64,000 nucleotides of DNA, taken from Stratiolaelaps scimitus (lineage: Eukaryota; Arthropoda; Arachnida; Mesostigmata; Laelapidae). Positions 1 through 12,432 of the stretch are shown here, one piece after another. The notes beneath the pieces are model-generated. The model ran no database searches, was not told the origin of the DNA, and saw nothing but the letters and a program-made list of their open reading frames with translations. Numbering within the stretch: the first letter of the stretch is position 1; each line of letters starts with the position of its first letter. The stretch spans positions 17,236,001-17,300,000 of the forward strand of contig JABWDB010000004.1 of NCBI GenBank assembly GCA_019614645.1, in the 5' to 3' direction. Position numbers and translations under genes: made by a program.

Positions 1-1410
1 TAGCTCGTCTATTTGAATCGGGTGACAGCCGGCGCTGCCTTCAACGTACCCTGCTTCTGTCCTCCCAGATCATTATAGTTCACCATCGCAAACAAATGCA
101 AATGTAAGTTCTATCATGCTATGGCTATATCGCTTGAGGATAAACACTTTTGTAAATGAATCCTATTGATAATCTTTGTAATAGGTATGTACATCGAATT
201 CTCAATGACCTCAATGAACTCACACAAGCAACAGTTATACAGCGGACCGCCAACGAGTCGCGAGTAATTTGGCAATGTGTGCGTGTATGTAAATGTGCAT
301 GTATGCATATCCGTTATAGGTATAAGGTACATATATAATGTGTGTGTGTGCGTATATAACACAATCGAATGAATTCATATTGCGCCGAGTGGAGAAACAT
401 GTTAGGTTCTGAACGCATGTCAAACAGACACAACGTTGGTCCGCGCATCGATTATTCCAACGGTTTTGTACCCCAACGCCCTTCGCGCGTTGCTTGCTTT
501 TTGAGAGCAAAATTACAGAAATCGATATAAATAATTCGTCGCTTATGATGAGTGCCACAATTAATCATCGTCGGCATTATCCGTCGTGGCCCGTTCGCGC
601 TATCTATCATAGCTCGCAGGTGAAATTGGAATGTTCATCGAATCCGCTTCCTTTCTGTATTCGCCGTCTCTCTTAATCTCAGTCTATCCCGTCCACTGGA
701 TTGGGTATAGGACGAATGCTATGTTAGCGTTATCGTTCTGCACATTTCGGGTCGGCGTGACTTCTCAGCGTTCAAGTTCCCTGCTGCTGCTGCTGTGTCG
801 AACGCCTGGCCATCCACACTATTCCCTGAAGACTCAAAGTCACCAGAAGCATGAATAGTCTCCACCATTGACTCGATAACGAAGGCTACCACTCGAGCGT
901 TTCTTCGTTCCGTTCTGCGACGGCCTGAACGAGAACAAGAGCCGCTAACGAGGCGTAAGACATTGACCATTGCGTTGAGAATGTCTTCCATCCCGCTGCG
1001 CGGTAACTGGTTCGTGGCTGACGTCTGGAGACTGGCGCCTGCTTGCTTCATTTCAGCTACTGTCATCATTGACCGCGTCCGGCTGCATAATGTTGACAGA
1101 TATCAGGCCAGCCAGCCATTCAGGCAGCGTAGCGCATATTTAGAACGAGCTGGGTGAGCCCATGGAGCCGGGCTCAGTCAGGTCGCTTTGCTTTGCGTTA
1201 ACCTAGTACGACGTGGGTGTCCAGTGCCCACCCATCTCTGGCTATGACTGTGCACTGAGAGAAGCGACTGTACTACAACGACAAAAGCTGCCTTTCTACA
1301 AACGATCGACAGCGGTTTTTACAACAGGCCGGCAGAAGTCGCCAAAGCTGGCAGAGCCACCCTAGAACCGTTGACGGTTTAGCTTGCCAAAGCACATAAT
1401 AATAGAGTGC

Positions 1411-1440
1411 GAGAGAGAGAGAGAGAGAGAGAGAGGGAGA
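1411..1440 (+). repeat. GA microsatellite
   Basis: About 12 GA units, then GGGAGA. Confidence 0.9.
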
Positions 1441-2136
1441 AGAACATTATATGTCAAGTCAGGGGAGCAGGCCGACTTCCGCCGTTCGGCTATCGTAGAA
1501 ATTAATTTTTACAGATTTAATAATGAGTTTCGTAGCCTGCGCGGTTCGCTGGGGGGCTCCGCTAGAGGGAGAGAATGGCCAGAGGACAGCACTCGTTATG
1601 GATAGTGGTTGCCGTCACCACGGGCGATCCATGAGTGTAGGGTCTAAGAATCAACGGGGCCGGGCTGTCGAGAAGTCGTCTGCCCGCTCGGGGACCTCAC
1701 GGGGAGAATTCTCTGGACATGGCTCAAATATTGGCGCGCTTTGTCCTGTCGTCCCGCCTGTCCTGATGGGATGGAGGAGTGATCCGATCTCTGATATGAA
1801 TAATTGAATTCGCCTTCCCACTAGCCCGTAAAGAAAGGGGGACATGAGGTTGGAGGTTGGGGTCTATAAGGGTCTCATAGCATTTGGGGTGTGCTCGTGG
1901 CCGGGCAACGTAAGCCGGTCAGCCAGCAATAGAACGGCTCGTCCTGCCACAGGCGGTCGGCGCTGCACTGAATACAGACCACGATAATCGTGCAGGACGT
2001 CGAGCCGCCCGACCATCTCGGGGCGCTACGAGAGCTAGCCAAGCCAGCGACAACCCACATGATCTCCACATGCAGACCACCTCATGTAGAATTCTCTGCG
2101 TTGAGCCGCACCCAGAGATCCAGATAGGTTCATTGG

Positions 2137-2165
2137 TCGGCTGGCTGGCTGGCTGGCTTGTTGGC
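2137..2165 (+). repeat. GGCT repeat
   Basis: Imperfect GGCT/GGCTT units. The complementary AGCC repeat occurs at 26691-26711. Confidence 0.8.
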
Positions 2166-3948
2166 TGGACTTGTGGGCACAAAATATGCCCTGCTTGGGC
2201 AGCCTGCTTAGACCAGACATCCTCCCGTCGGTTCCTTCATGCTCCCCTGCTGTGGTCGTGGTATTGAGATGCAGATTTCAGCCAGTCAGCCGGCAAGCAG
2301 GCAGCAGCTCTCTCGGAAGGGGTTGCCTCGTTCCGTTTTCGTTTCGAAACAGCCGTTTTCGGTGGCTTCTCTGACGACCGAGTCTCGTCTCGGTTCAGGT
2401 CGAAGGTACCTGGCAAGTGCACTGGCGCAATCCATCGTCACCGACGATACCTGGAGTCTGCTTCCTGCTGCTGCTGCTGTGCTGCCGACGAAGACGGTGA
2501 CTACTGGAGGGTCGAGCGACAGACTGAGCCTCTAGAGTCAGGGGGGCCGTGAGCAAGCCAACGCCGCCGGCTACGGCGGCGGCTCCGCGCGTGATAGTTC
2601 CCAGTCATCGCGGTCCCCGAGGAGCGCTTTGCCAACGGCAAACCTTCCGCTCCTATTGGACGTATATTAAAATTCTCATTCTTACTCGAATCTTTTGCAG
2701 CGCCTGCACGATGCGAAGCAAAAATATCGCAGGCCGCACACGCTGCCAGCAGCATCAACGGACGAGTAGGGGCATCCGGAGCGGCAAAACCAAACCGACA
2801 TAAGCGACGAGCCTCGTCTGCCGCTAGCTAGCTAGCAAGCTCCAAGGCAGACAGGCAACGCATTTTGCTCTATGCAGTGCAGCTTTCAACGAGCGGAGAT
2901 TCCGCCGCTCGCCGGTCGTCGGAACCGCTGTTCGAACCTCTTCTTCTCCTGCTCGTAGCTGCCGTAGTTCTCGTTCGTCTGTCGGTCTCTAGGCGTCTGC
3001 TGCATGCTCGGTCTTTTAGCCTTCGTCTCGGTGCAGTGGGTGCGCGCGTGATGCCGAGAATGGCCCGTCGTCTGTTTTCCATGAGGAGATTGCCGCTGCT
3101 GCTGCTGCTCGGCGTCGGTTATGCGATGCTACTTCCACGCCGGAGGGAGCGAGTGAAGGGTGTTCAGTGCCGCGCACGAACTCTATGCTCTGTCTGCTCA
3201 GATCGTCTCTGGCGGCTTCTGCTGCTGCCGCTGCTACCAACGCGTCTTGCCGCTTCGGTCGTTGCTGATATGTTGGGCGGCAGCAGCAGGAGAACCACCA
3301 GTATGGGCCATACAACGTGAGCTGGGCCGCAGGTCCTGGAACGGCGGGGTTGAACGGGACGGAGCATCTGAGCAGATCCCAGTACTTGGCGCATCTTTTG
3401 GCCGTCGACTTGCGAAAAAAAAAAACAAGACGGGAACGAAGCGGACAAAGTCAGAACGACGAGGAAGAAGCCGAAGGAGAAGTTTTGCATAAAAATATTC
3501 TCTTTGCCGGCAACCAGTGATCCAGCAAATGCACATGCCGCTGGCTTGGCCGAGCTGAGCGGTGCCCGTCGCTTCGCTTTAGCCAGCCGATTTCTCTAGC
3601 TTGCTAGCGGGTAAGCATGTCTCGAGGCAGGCAGCCGAGTCATGTCGAGCTTCCAGTGTTTTCCGCTTTGCCCATTCCGTCAGTTGCAAGCGTCGCCGTT
3701 CGGCTTCATCATCGTATCAAGTTCAATATTCGTCGAAACAGCAGCAGCAGCAGTACTTGCAGTGGCAGAGAAGTGCTGCTGCTGCTGGTGGGTCCGCGCC
3801 GCCGGTCGCTTTGCCGCCCGCAGATATCCAACAAGTGAGTCTATTTCCAAATCCATATCGATTTACTTCAGACGTTCGTCGTAGTTGGGGAAAAGCAGGC
3901 AGGCAGTACTATGCAATGGAGCACGTTCGCTCGGTGAAAACAATGAGT

Positions 3949-4160
3949 TTAGCAAAGTCTAGCCCAGAGCCCCCTCGGCACCTCAGGGTCCACATAGCAA
4001 TACGCACGATATGCGCGTTCGTCCCGGAATAGCAACACTTCTTGATCCGGCCCATACATAACAGGCGAGCGGGCTTCCTCCAGCCTTAGTGATCGCTGCC
4101 GGTGTAGACGCCGAGGCGGCCGACTGTCGCCTGTCAGCATAAAGATCTGCGAGGTCATAT
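3949..4160 (-). CDS. Possible terminal coding exon with stop (weak)
   Basis: It begins after a TAG acceptor (GTGCGTTAG) with two bases that complete the codon left open by 4296-4523, giving a 135-nt intron. It encodes about 69 residues rich in Arg and aromatic residues (for example DSRPPRRLHRQRSLRLEEAR, then DERAYRAYCYVDPEVPRGLW) and ends in TAA at 3951-3949. The polypyrimidine tract is poor and no AATAAA is obvious just downstream. It could be the 3' end of a minus-strand gene, perhaps the one with exons at 34 and 51 kb, or a chance frame. Confidence 0.18.
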
Positions 4161-4295
4161 CTAACGCACGTAGACGACTATAGCATGAGAAGCGAAGAGG
4201 TGTTGTAATGCAGGATTTCAGATACGGATCATCATAACATACACTAGTCGCACATTGCGGCACAGCAAGATTTCTGTGAAGGCTTCAATCCTTAC

Positions 4296-4523
4296 CGCCT
4301 AGCTGAGTGGTACTGACAGCTAGAGTTGTTAATATTCCACCATCAAATCGGCCACAAACCGACAATGTTACCTGGGCCCTGCCTCTTCGCAGTACGCTGT
4401 GTATATTCGACTCGTTAGACTGAAAGGGTCTGACGTTGGCGCTAAACGAGGACCCCGACATCCAGCCTGTCGCCCCCCAAATCGAGAGCAGCATCCAGTC
4501 TACCATCTCACCTTGTCGATATT
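4296..4523 (-). CDS. Possible coding exon (weak)
   Basis: This open segment follows a pyrimidine-rich acceptor (CTTCCTCCCGTAG) and runs to a GTAAGG donor at 4295-4290. Read from two bases into the exon it encodes 75 codons, starting YRQGEMVDWMLLSIWGATGW and including Ser/Asn- and Arg-rich parts, and leaves one extra base (phase 1). An alternative donor, CAG followed by GTAACA, lies inside at about 4371. The phase matches the segment at 3949-4160. Against it: this length is easily open by chance here, the family is unknown, and no polyadenylation signal is obvious downstream. Confidence 0.2.
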
Positions 4524-5754
4524 CTACGGGAGGAAGCAATTTAGGCCAACTTCATGCTCATATGTCTACTCGTTGTAGTGAACGCTGTACACTCATGAGC
4601 CCTCTTGCCGGTTATTGCTGTCGCCATCGTCACCGATTCGAATGCATAATCCTCTGACGACTACTGCTGGTGCTGCTGCAGCATTGCAGTAGGCTGCCCG
4701 AGTAGGCTAACCCTAGGCTCCTGTTACTCATCAACCTAGAGGGTCATCTACCAATTTGTTCCCTGTCTCGCCCTGTCGTTTGACAATAGGCTGGCGTCGA
4801 CACGGCTCGCCTGTCACTGCTTGCGACACCACCCTCCTCGTTAGGCGTTTGGCGAGGCCCCTAACGTTGGCAAGCTTTTCCCACGAGGTGACGTCGGGAA
4901 CAGCATCAACCAAGCGACGAAGCGACCGCCAACAGCAGGCCGCATCCTATCGCCTCTACAGTCAAGCGGGTTAGCGGACTCCTTACTGTCACCGTCAGCG
5001 CCGACACCCGCGGCCACCGCTCGGTACCGCAGTGATCACTAAACGTAGCCTTCTTCCTGTCTATACGTAAATTGGCATTTGGCGTATTACCATCCGCCTG
5101 AAACCTTCCAAGGAAACAGGTATGAGGCAGATGTCTCCTTCATGGTCCGGATACTGTTATTGCTAGATTCGTCGTCGTGTGTCACGAGAAGAAAGTCTTT
5201 GTGCATGCTGTATGCCCACAGCTAACTTCACATTTTGCATCGAAGGAGAATAAAATACGCACACTTGTCCTTGCTATACTTTCACTTCTTTTTGCTCTGG
5301 TGATATGTAGTAGTAATGTTATTCCCGTAATCCCCCAAAAGAAATAAAAAATGGGCGAATCGCTGAAAGTGCCACCGAAGCCGCATCAACAAACAGGGCG
5401 AGGTCGATTTAAGCTTGCAATGTGTTGCATTGAGATATCCTTAGTCAGCGTTTCCCCATTCCTATCAAGCTGCTCATAGACCATCAACACGCACACGCCA
5501 TGCAGCTGGTAAATCCCCGTAGGTGTTATCAACACGAGTTTGCTCACGAGGCTGCGTTGGTGTTCAGCCAATAACGATCGTTCGAGATACAGTCACTGCT
5601 TAGATACGGCAGTGAAGCTCTCCCCGATAACTGATAGGCGACAATGCTACATACTCTACTTGTGTTTTACTGATTGTTCGCCGTGACGGTAGAAAACTAT
5701 AGGAACAGTCTGCAGGAAGTGGTTGCTTTTTTTTCTGCTGTAATAACGTCTGCA

Positions 5755-5779
5755 ATATATATATATATATATATATATA
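5755..5779. repeat. AT microsatellite
   Basis: About 12 AT units. Confidence 0.9.
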
Positions 5780-6206
5780 CTAGTATATTCGACTATGTCC
5801 GCAGACGTTGCGAAGCTGGGAAGAGCCGTTCCGCATGACGAAAGTTTCCGGCCGAACAGAATGAGATACTCGTTGTCGGGTGACGGCGGCGGGACATGCG
5901 TTTACGCACATCGAGATAAGCCACCCTGGTACTCGTTTGCCGTGAAGCGGCTGCGCCAGGCTCATGGTGTTGTATGCTTCAGGAAGGTGATGAGGATTAG
6001 TGCAAGCCAACAATTGCGAGCCCTGAACAACATTGACCAACGGGGGGCTTGTGCTTTACGCGCCTGCTTGATCGTTGCTCAAAGCTCCAAGCTAAATTGC
6101 CTCAGGCGATGCGAGCCCAGCAATACTCTAAAAATTGCTCGCTAATCATCGATTATATTACACAGTGGGCTGTGGCGCTCGTTGAAATCCGAAAAAATAA
6201 CACAAT

Positions 6207-6256
6207 AATATTATAGGTGTTGTCCCTTAGGTATAAGGGACAACACCTATAATATT
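6207..6256. repeat. Perfect 23-bp inverted repeat with GGTA loop
   Basis: The left arm 6207-6229 and right arm 6234-6256 are exact reverse complements, separated only by GGTA. The arms contain TAGGTGTTGTCCCTTA. The next flanking bases do not pair. It lies in AT-rich DNA with no gene nearby. It could be the folded remnant of a small transposon, a small-RNA hairpin, or an assembly artefact. Confidence 0.9.
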
Positions 6257-6705
6257 CATTCATCCTTTTCATGGCACATGTAGCGAACGGCATTGCATTT
6301 TACACATTTAAATCAGCATGATGAATATATAGCGATAGATAGTATTTTGTCTTTATTCCACGTGAATAGAATATTAAACAAGGGTTGTGTCGCTTTGGGG
6401 ATTTAACCACACCTACGAACTATTCGCTGTATCATCCTTAGCCAACAAGAATATTATTGATAAAAGCTTAATAGGGGCTCTAAGGAATCTAATACAGTTC
6501 CTATCTAGAACATGATCAATATATTCCATATCTATCAATCGTTCATCCTTGCGTCAAACCCCTTTTGCGCATTTGTTGCAACAGAGAAACAGAACGGTTT
6601 TGGGAACAATAACGGCAGCACCCACACTTCACATCCATATTGCTGCAGCCGTGAGAGATTTCTACCGTGGATTCAATTGCTAGCTGGCCACCCAGTCAAC
6701 ACACA

Positions 6706-6708
<3 letters not shown>

Positions 6709-6778
<70 letters not shown>
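6709..6778. repeat. AT microsatellite, 35 units
   Basis: A pure run of 35 AT units preceded by a short CA/CG stretch. It is the longest microsatellite in the window and a likely site of length variation. Confidence 0.95.
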
Positions 6779-6782
<4 letters not shown>

Positions 6783-8992
6783 GTATATAAATATATAATG
6801 TCCTGTGTTGATACCCCATTCCCTGTCATCCCTGCAAAATAGAAAAGATCTGACCGAATACGACCACGGACGGTCGTTTCCATCAACGTGTAAAGAAGGG
6901 CAGCCAGCCAGCTTGCTGATACTCAAAATGAGGCGAAGCACACTGACTGGTGACGGAGAGCCCACGTTAGCGAACAAGGGGGCGGGTGGGCGGCAGCGCC
7001 AGCCGCTAACGCTCGCTGTCGAAACGGGTCGTCCTGTATATCTGCGAGCGCGTCACGTCCGACCGTAATGACACTGTGGGCCAAGCCGGCAGACGCCCAG
7101 ACTGCTCCAAACTGCTCAGGCTTCTTCCTGGCCGCCACATGAATGGTCGACCGAGCCGCTGGAAACGTTCGTTCCAAAGGGCAGAAAGTAACAACGGCCA
7201 ACGAGCCACTGTACGACATAGACCCGCTCACGACATAGGCAGGCAGAGGTTGAGAAAAAAGTGACTTCGTCGGCGGCAGTTCCGCCCCGCTCCGAAAGCC
7301 TTGCGAGGGCAGCGCAGCGGGCTGCAGCAGAATGTCAAACGTTGGGATTGCGACCAGAGTCGATTGCGTATAGGGGTGCGCCAGAGCGTGTCTGTTTGTG
7401 TGTCTTCCTTTGTGGGTGTATGTACGTGAGTGTACGGAGAAACGAGAAGGAAGAGCAAGCAAACAACATGATCTCTGCTTAATGGCGCGGGGAGAAGGCT
7501 TGATCCAACAGAGTCGGCCAGTCATCCAGCCACTGTATGGTTCATATGGTCGACCTAGCTGGCGGCGGACGTCGCCTGGGTGGACGGCCCGCTGACATGG
7601 CGGCATCTTTGCGGATGCTGTACTCAACCGAAAGGATATACCCCTATCTACCGCTGTTTCATACGGGTAGACACGACTCCCGGGCGTGGCCGGTCCACCC
7701 TGGCAGCGGACAGCGGCAAGGCATCCACAGCAGAGTCTGTGGTACACTTGGTCTCGTTGCTACTTCTTCTACTGCAACTGCTGCTATTACTGCTGCTGTT
7801 GTTGTTGTTGTTATCGTTGGTAGTGCAGCACACCACTGACCACACACAGAGCGGTCAGTGGTGGTGCCATCAACCGCGCAAGTATGTGCCCGTCGAGGCA
7901 GAGCAGATCCAAGAAAAATCCCTGACCGACCGCGGCGGGAGCTTTCTTGTCGACAGCGACGTTGGCAGCCCGTTGCGGGCTGACGGGTCGGCGGGCGAAC
8001 CCAGGTCACGCGTCGACGTCTCCTTATGGGGGTGGCCTGCGTTCGGAACCCCTGGGCGTCACCCCACTACTCTCTCAACCCCACCCTTCCTATTTCCACG
8101 GCAAAGAACATTCGGAGCCAGCGGCGCCGGCGTATTACGATGTTGCTGTTGGCTGATGATGAGACCATGTTGATGGTGATTTGTGTACTTCGCGAATAAG
8201 GCGTAAACCGGCCAGCTGCTGGAGGGCGAGCTGGCCGGTAGCTGTTCGTTCATGCAGTGTAAACAAAGCCCGAGAACTAGCCAAGCAAGAGCAGCCACTG
8301 GAAGATAAGAAAACATACCCAATCCGTGCCCATCATCCTATACCATTCATCTGGGTATTCTGTTTCACGCGGGGTAGCAGAGCTTGGCATGTCAGCTATG
8401 AACACCGGAGCACCGGCAATAGCAGGAGCAGCAGCGACCAGCATCAGGCAAGATGAAGGGGTAACGTTTGCCTTGTAGGTATATCGGCGGCACCGTATTC
8501 TATGCAATGAAAGAAAAAGTAAACACACTTGTCCCTCCTGCTCTCTTCTTGCCTCCTTTCTTCCGCTAAGCCCCTCGTGTCTACGTTCGTTCAGTCCTCC
8601 GAAACATGCTCTGCTTCACCGCTGGCGTTCGTTCTCCACCTCGGCTCTGCTCAATTCGATCCGCCAATGCTGCCGGTGCCGCCGCCGCCGCCAGAGATGA
8701 AGCTAGCAGCTATAGGCTTTTCCAGCGTGTCAGCCTGCCTATCCACGAGTATGTATAGGTACTCCAGATCCTCACACTCTAAGCACTAAAGCCGGTGTCT
8801 GTTACGAATAGATTTTCCACCAACATCACAACTTCATCCTATGTTCGGTCGTCACCGCAGGCGCTCTATGTTGATGCACCCCACCCCCCCCTACCGTGAA
8901 CACCCCGACAGACTCCTTCTCTCACAGGGTCATCCCATTCGGCCTTTACTCCCTCATTCCCTGGCGGCATCCGCGTGTTCACCCTCCATATA

Positions 8993-9014
8993 TCCATCTA
9001 TCTATCTATCTGTC
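8993..9014 (+). repeat. TATC microsatellite
   Basis: Imperfect ATCT units, about five. Confidence 0.8.
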
Positions 9015-9889
9015 TGGCGCCGAGATTCATTCCGTTCCCTGCGTCAGAGCGGGAGAATTGGTAACACGACAAAGTACTGCGGGGCGCCGAATGGGCTTCT
9101 GCAAGCAGCGTTTTCTTTCGTCACCCTTCTTCTTTCGTTCGTCGAACGAGTCGAATAAACTCACATCCTCCAGTGCAGAGTTACACTCTTTTTTCCAGCG
9201 GCCTCCGCCCTCCGACTTCGCTGCACGCCTATCCGCGTCCAGCTAAAGTTGAACACTTCTCGGTTCCCAGGCTTCACGTTCTATTCCACTATCGCGCTTC
9301 TGCTTGTGCGAGTAGGTAGCCGACTCCGTCGACTGCTGCTGCTGCCGCTGGTGCGAGACGGTTGTTCAGCTATTTCTCTCTCTCTATCTCTCTGCAGCAC
9401 AACGCAGGCGACTCGGACGCCACGACCACCGTCGCGGTGCCCGCTGCCGTGGGCGCAGGACAGGATGAAAAGCACACACACACACACAAAGCGAATACTG
9501 TGGTGCGGGTCGTCTATTCGTTTGTCTCACTGGTGGTGTCTGTGATAGAAGTAGTTGTTGCAGTTGGAGTCATAGCACTGGCAAACACACGAGGACGCGA
9601 GATGAGCGCCAAAGCCTGCTCAGTACTTGACTCACTCGAATCTATTCTTACTCGGTCGGGTTCGGTCTGTTCCATTGCTCAAGCAGAGGAGAGCGAGAGC
9701 GAGAGAGAGGTATAGAGAACTCGAAGATAGAGTGGCGTGTAGATAGATCTTCCACGAGTTGGCGGCGTCTCCAGCTGATGTGAGATGTATGTGTGTGTCT
9801 AGGCGAAAAAAGGCAACCTCCTCTATCTTGGCAAGTCCTCTTCTTTTTCTTGTCTTCGCAGTCTATCGCACCCGTGGAACCACCATTCG

Positions 9890-9932
9890 TTCGCTTGCTT
9901 GCTCGCTCGCTTGCTCGCTCGCTCGCTCGCTG
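9890..9932 (+). repeat. CTCG/CTTG repeat
   Basis: About ten GCTC or GCTT tetranucleotide units. Confidence 0.85.
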
Positions 9933-10504
9933 GTTGGCAGCGGCGGCAGCGGCGGCGTCGGCTGTGCGAGGGTTAAGTCTACCCCGAGGAGCGACCGGAA
10001 AGCTCCGGGTCAGGAAGTGAGTGCCTAGTACGTCAGCTGAGTGACCCGAGGGGTACAAATCAACATCAAAAGTTAATGGTCCGTGGTGCCCCATTCACCT
10101 CCCCCGCTTTCAACCGAGTCCGCATCCTCCGGCAAGAAGCGAGCACGGCCGAAGACTGAGTACTATGTGGTGGTCTCTCCACTCCTGTTCTATGGCAGCG
10201 CCAGCAACGGCGCCACGGTGTAATGTAAACGTATTTCTGCTGCTTCATCAGCTTCACCTAGGCCAACGCTGGGCACCGTCCAGGTACCTTGTGCCATGGA
10301 ACGCTGGCCGAGACAAGCGGAAAGAAAAACGCGAGTTACGGTTCCACTGTCGTGACACTCTTGCATTCGTACTTAGGCCGGGTGCGTGCCTCTCAAAGAC
10401 GAAGGTCGAAGTTGACCTGCCCACGTCGGCCGTACGTGACAACGAAATCTGTGACTGACAGTGATAGATACAAACAAACATTTCCGCCAAAAACCGTTTC
10501 CGCC

Positions 10505-10506
<2 letters not shown>

Positions 10507-10539
<33 letters not shown>
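10507..10539. repeat. TA microsatellite
   Basis: About 16 TA units. Confidence 0.9.
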
Positions 10540-10543
<4 letters not shown>

Positions 10544-12390
10544 TAGGCTTCCATCACCTGGAAACAGTGTCAATGAGAGCTTCGAAATCGATGCCAAGAG
10601 AAATATGCGCATAGCAGAAATGCTTGGGTATCTGGCGCCACCCAACTGACGGCTGAACCACCGACTAACAAACGGCATAACATATTTTGCAATATGTGTG
10701 ATCATGCTCTTTGAGATATCACAATGATCAAAATAAAGGCAGCAAACCCTATAACCTGATTCTGGTTGCGCGTGTTTCTTTTTTTGTTGAAAACGATAAG
10801 TCAACAACCAACAAAAGCAGACATGGATTGAAAAACATATAAGTTCGCGATAGGAGACTAGCTCCGCTCGCCTAAGCAAAGATTACATAAGCTGCGCCGC
10901 GTTCGGTACAGAGAGTTTTTGCTTTGGCAGGAATATGTACTAACGCCAGCAAAGAAAAATAGAAAATGCACAATGTTCAACTTTTCGCAACTTTTTAAGT
11001 TTCAAGCAGAGGCATACACCCGTCCTGCTGCCATCCTCCTCCAGCTTGAACTATTTCCTTCGTGTTCAACAGACTCCGTGTGAAGAGGGCAACGCTAAGA
11101 ACTGAAATACGGGTTGAGGAGGAGACGAAAAGGAAAAACGGTGATGCAAACGATAAAGCTTGCAAGGTATCCCAACTTATCGCGGTTGGCGGGCGGCCGT
11201 CGCACAGCTACATGTTTCCTACATCCAGCCTATTGTGGCACTGTCACGACTGCGACTTAATACTGCGACGTCCTGGTTCTCACTTGCTGCTTGGTACTCC
11301 TTTTTGTTAATTTCAAGCACGAAAATTTGACCTCGAGGACTGCGTAGCTTCGAGCAATCGTGCTATGTTGGTTGCGTGCATGTAAATGCATATATATTCC
11401 CGTACGAATGGAGGCACAACTATTCCTAAGGAAGTAACGGATTGTGTAATAAATGAAGGGGCCAATATGTTTGTCTATGTGCCCTTTCGGCTGATTTTAA
11501 TTATCATGCCGTTCGCAATTATTCGCATGCCCGTACGACTCCCAAGGACACCTCCGATAGCACGTTGCTGTTACACGCCAACGTGTCGCGGGGAGAACAA
11601 TGGCGAAACAGGCAGATGAGTACTGAGTCTATACTCATATCTACACATGCCACACAAATCTACATAGGCAAATGTAAATATATATGTAGCACCTGTCGCG
11701 CAGTGCTTCGCTTACTTCTTGTCTTGGTCGTCCCCTTTCATAGAGAGCAGGGAGTGGCGAGGAAAAAGAGAAGATGATTGGTCAACCGGTTGCCTAGACA
11801 TTGCAGCTGGGCAAACATGTCCTTCGTGATCTCTGTGGCCACCCAGGCACCGGGCTCTGACTGTAGCTGCCAAGTAGACGCAGGCCGCATGTCCCGTCTG
11901 AGGGCACAGACCAAAAAACCCTCGGGGAAGCGGAACCCTCAGGTAGCATAGCGAACACCAGACAGAAGGAAAAATGCATACGGCACCGTATGTCGAATGT
12001 TACGTCGCTGCTGTCGCCCTCGGCGGCCTTGTCGATACTGCTGGCTGGTTTTCCAAGCCTAGCTACTCACCACTATACCTTTACCGAACTCCGGTTTAAG
12101 CTCTTGCTTTATATTGCCTGGAACACAGGGGCCTTTCTGAGCTACGACTGCGGAGACGGCGACGGCTGACGTCTCTACCAGCATCACCACTAAAATAAAT
12201 CTAAGGCCGCGATCCGAGGAGAACGCACAGTGGCCGAGTAGTGGGACTGACGGAACGGCCCGCTCGCCTTAGCCAGGCAAACGGACTGTGTCGGTTCGGG
12301 CTGTGTAGCGCAGATTTCCGACCGATTTCACCCCATTATAGGAAGGACGGAAAGCTGGGCACGTTGACACACGGAGCAGTCCAGCGTAGA

Positions 12391-12432
12391 GGGCATCCAT
12401 GATGCCCAAGCTGGGCTTCAGCGCCCAGCTTG
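12391..12432. repeat. Two adjacent short perfect hairpins
   Basis: GGGCATC/GATGCCC with a CAT loop (12391-12407) is followed, with one shared base, by CAAGCTGGGC/GCCCAGCTTG with a 6-nt loop (12407-12432). No open reading frame or known element explains them. Confidence 0.6.

Larger units (their letters stand above)
1..3948. other. No supported gene
   Basis: Mixed composition becoming GC-rich from about 2.5 to 3.9 kb, with short CTG/CAG clusters at about 2466, 3098 and 3746. Long open frames overlap on both strands, which is expected where stop codons are rare; none resembles a known protein. Confidence 0.5.
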
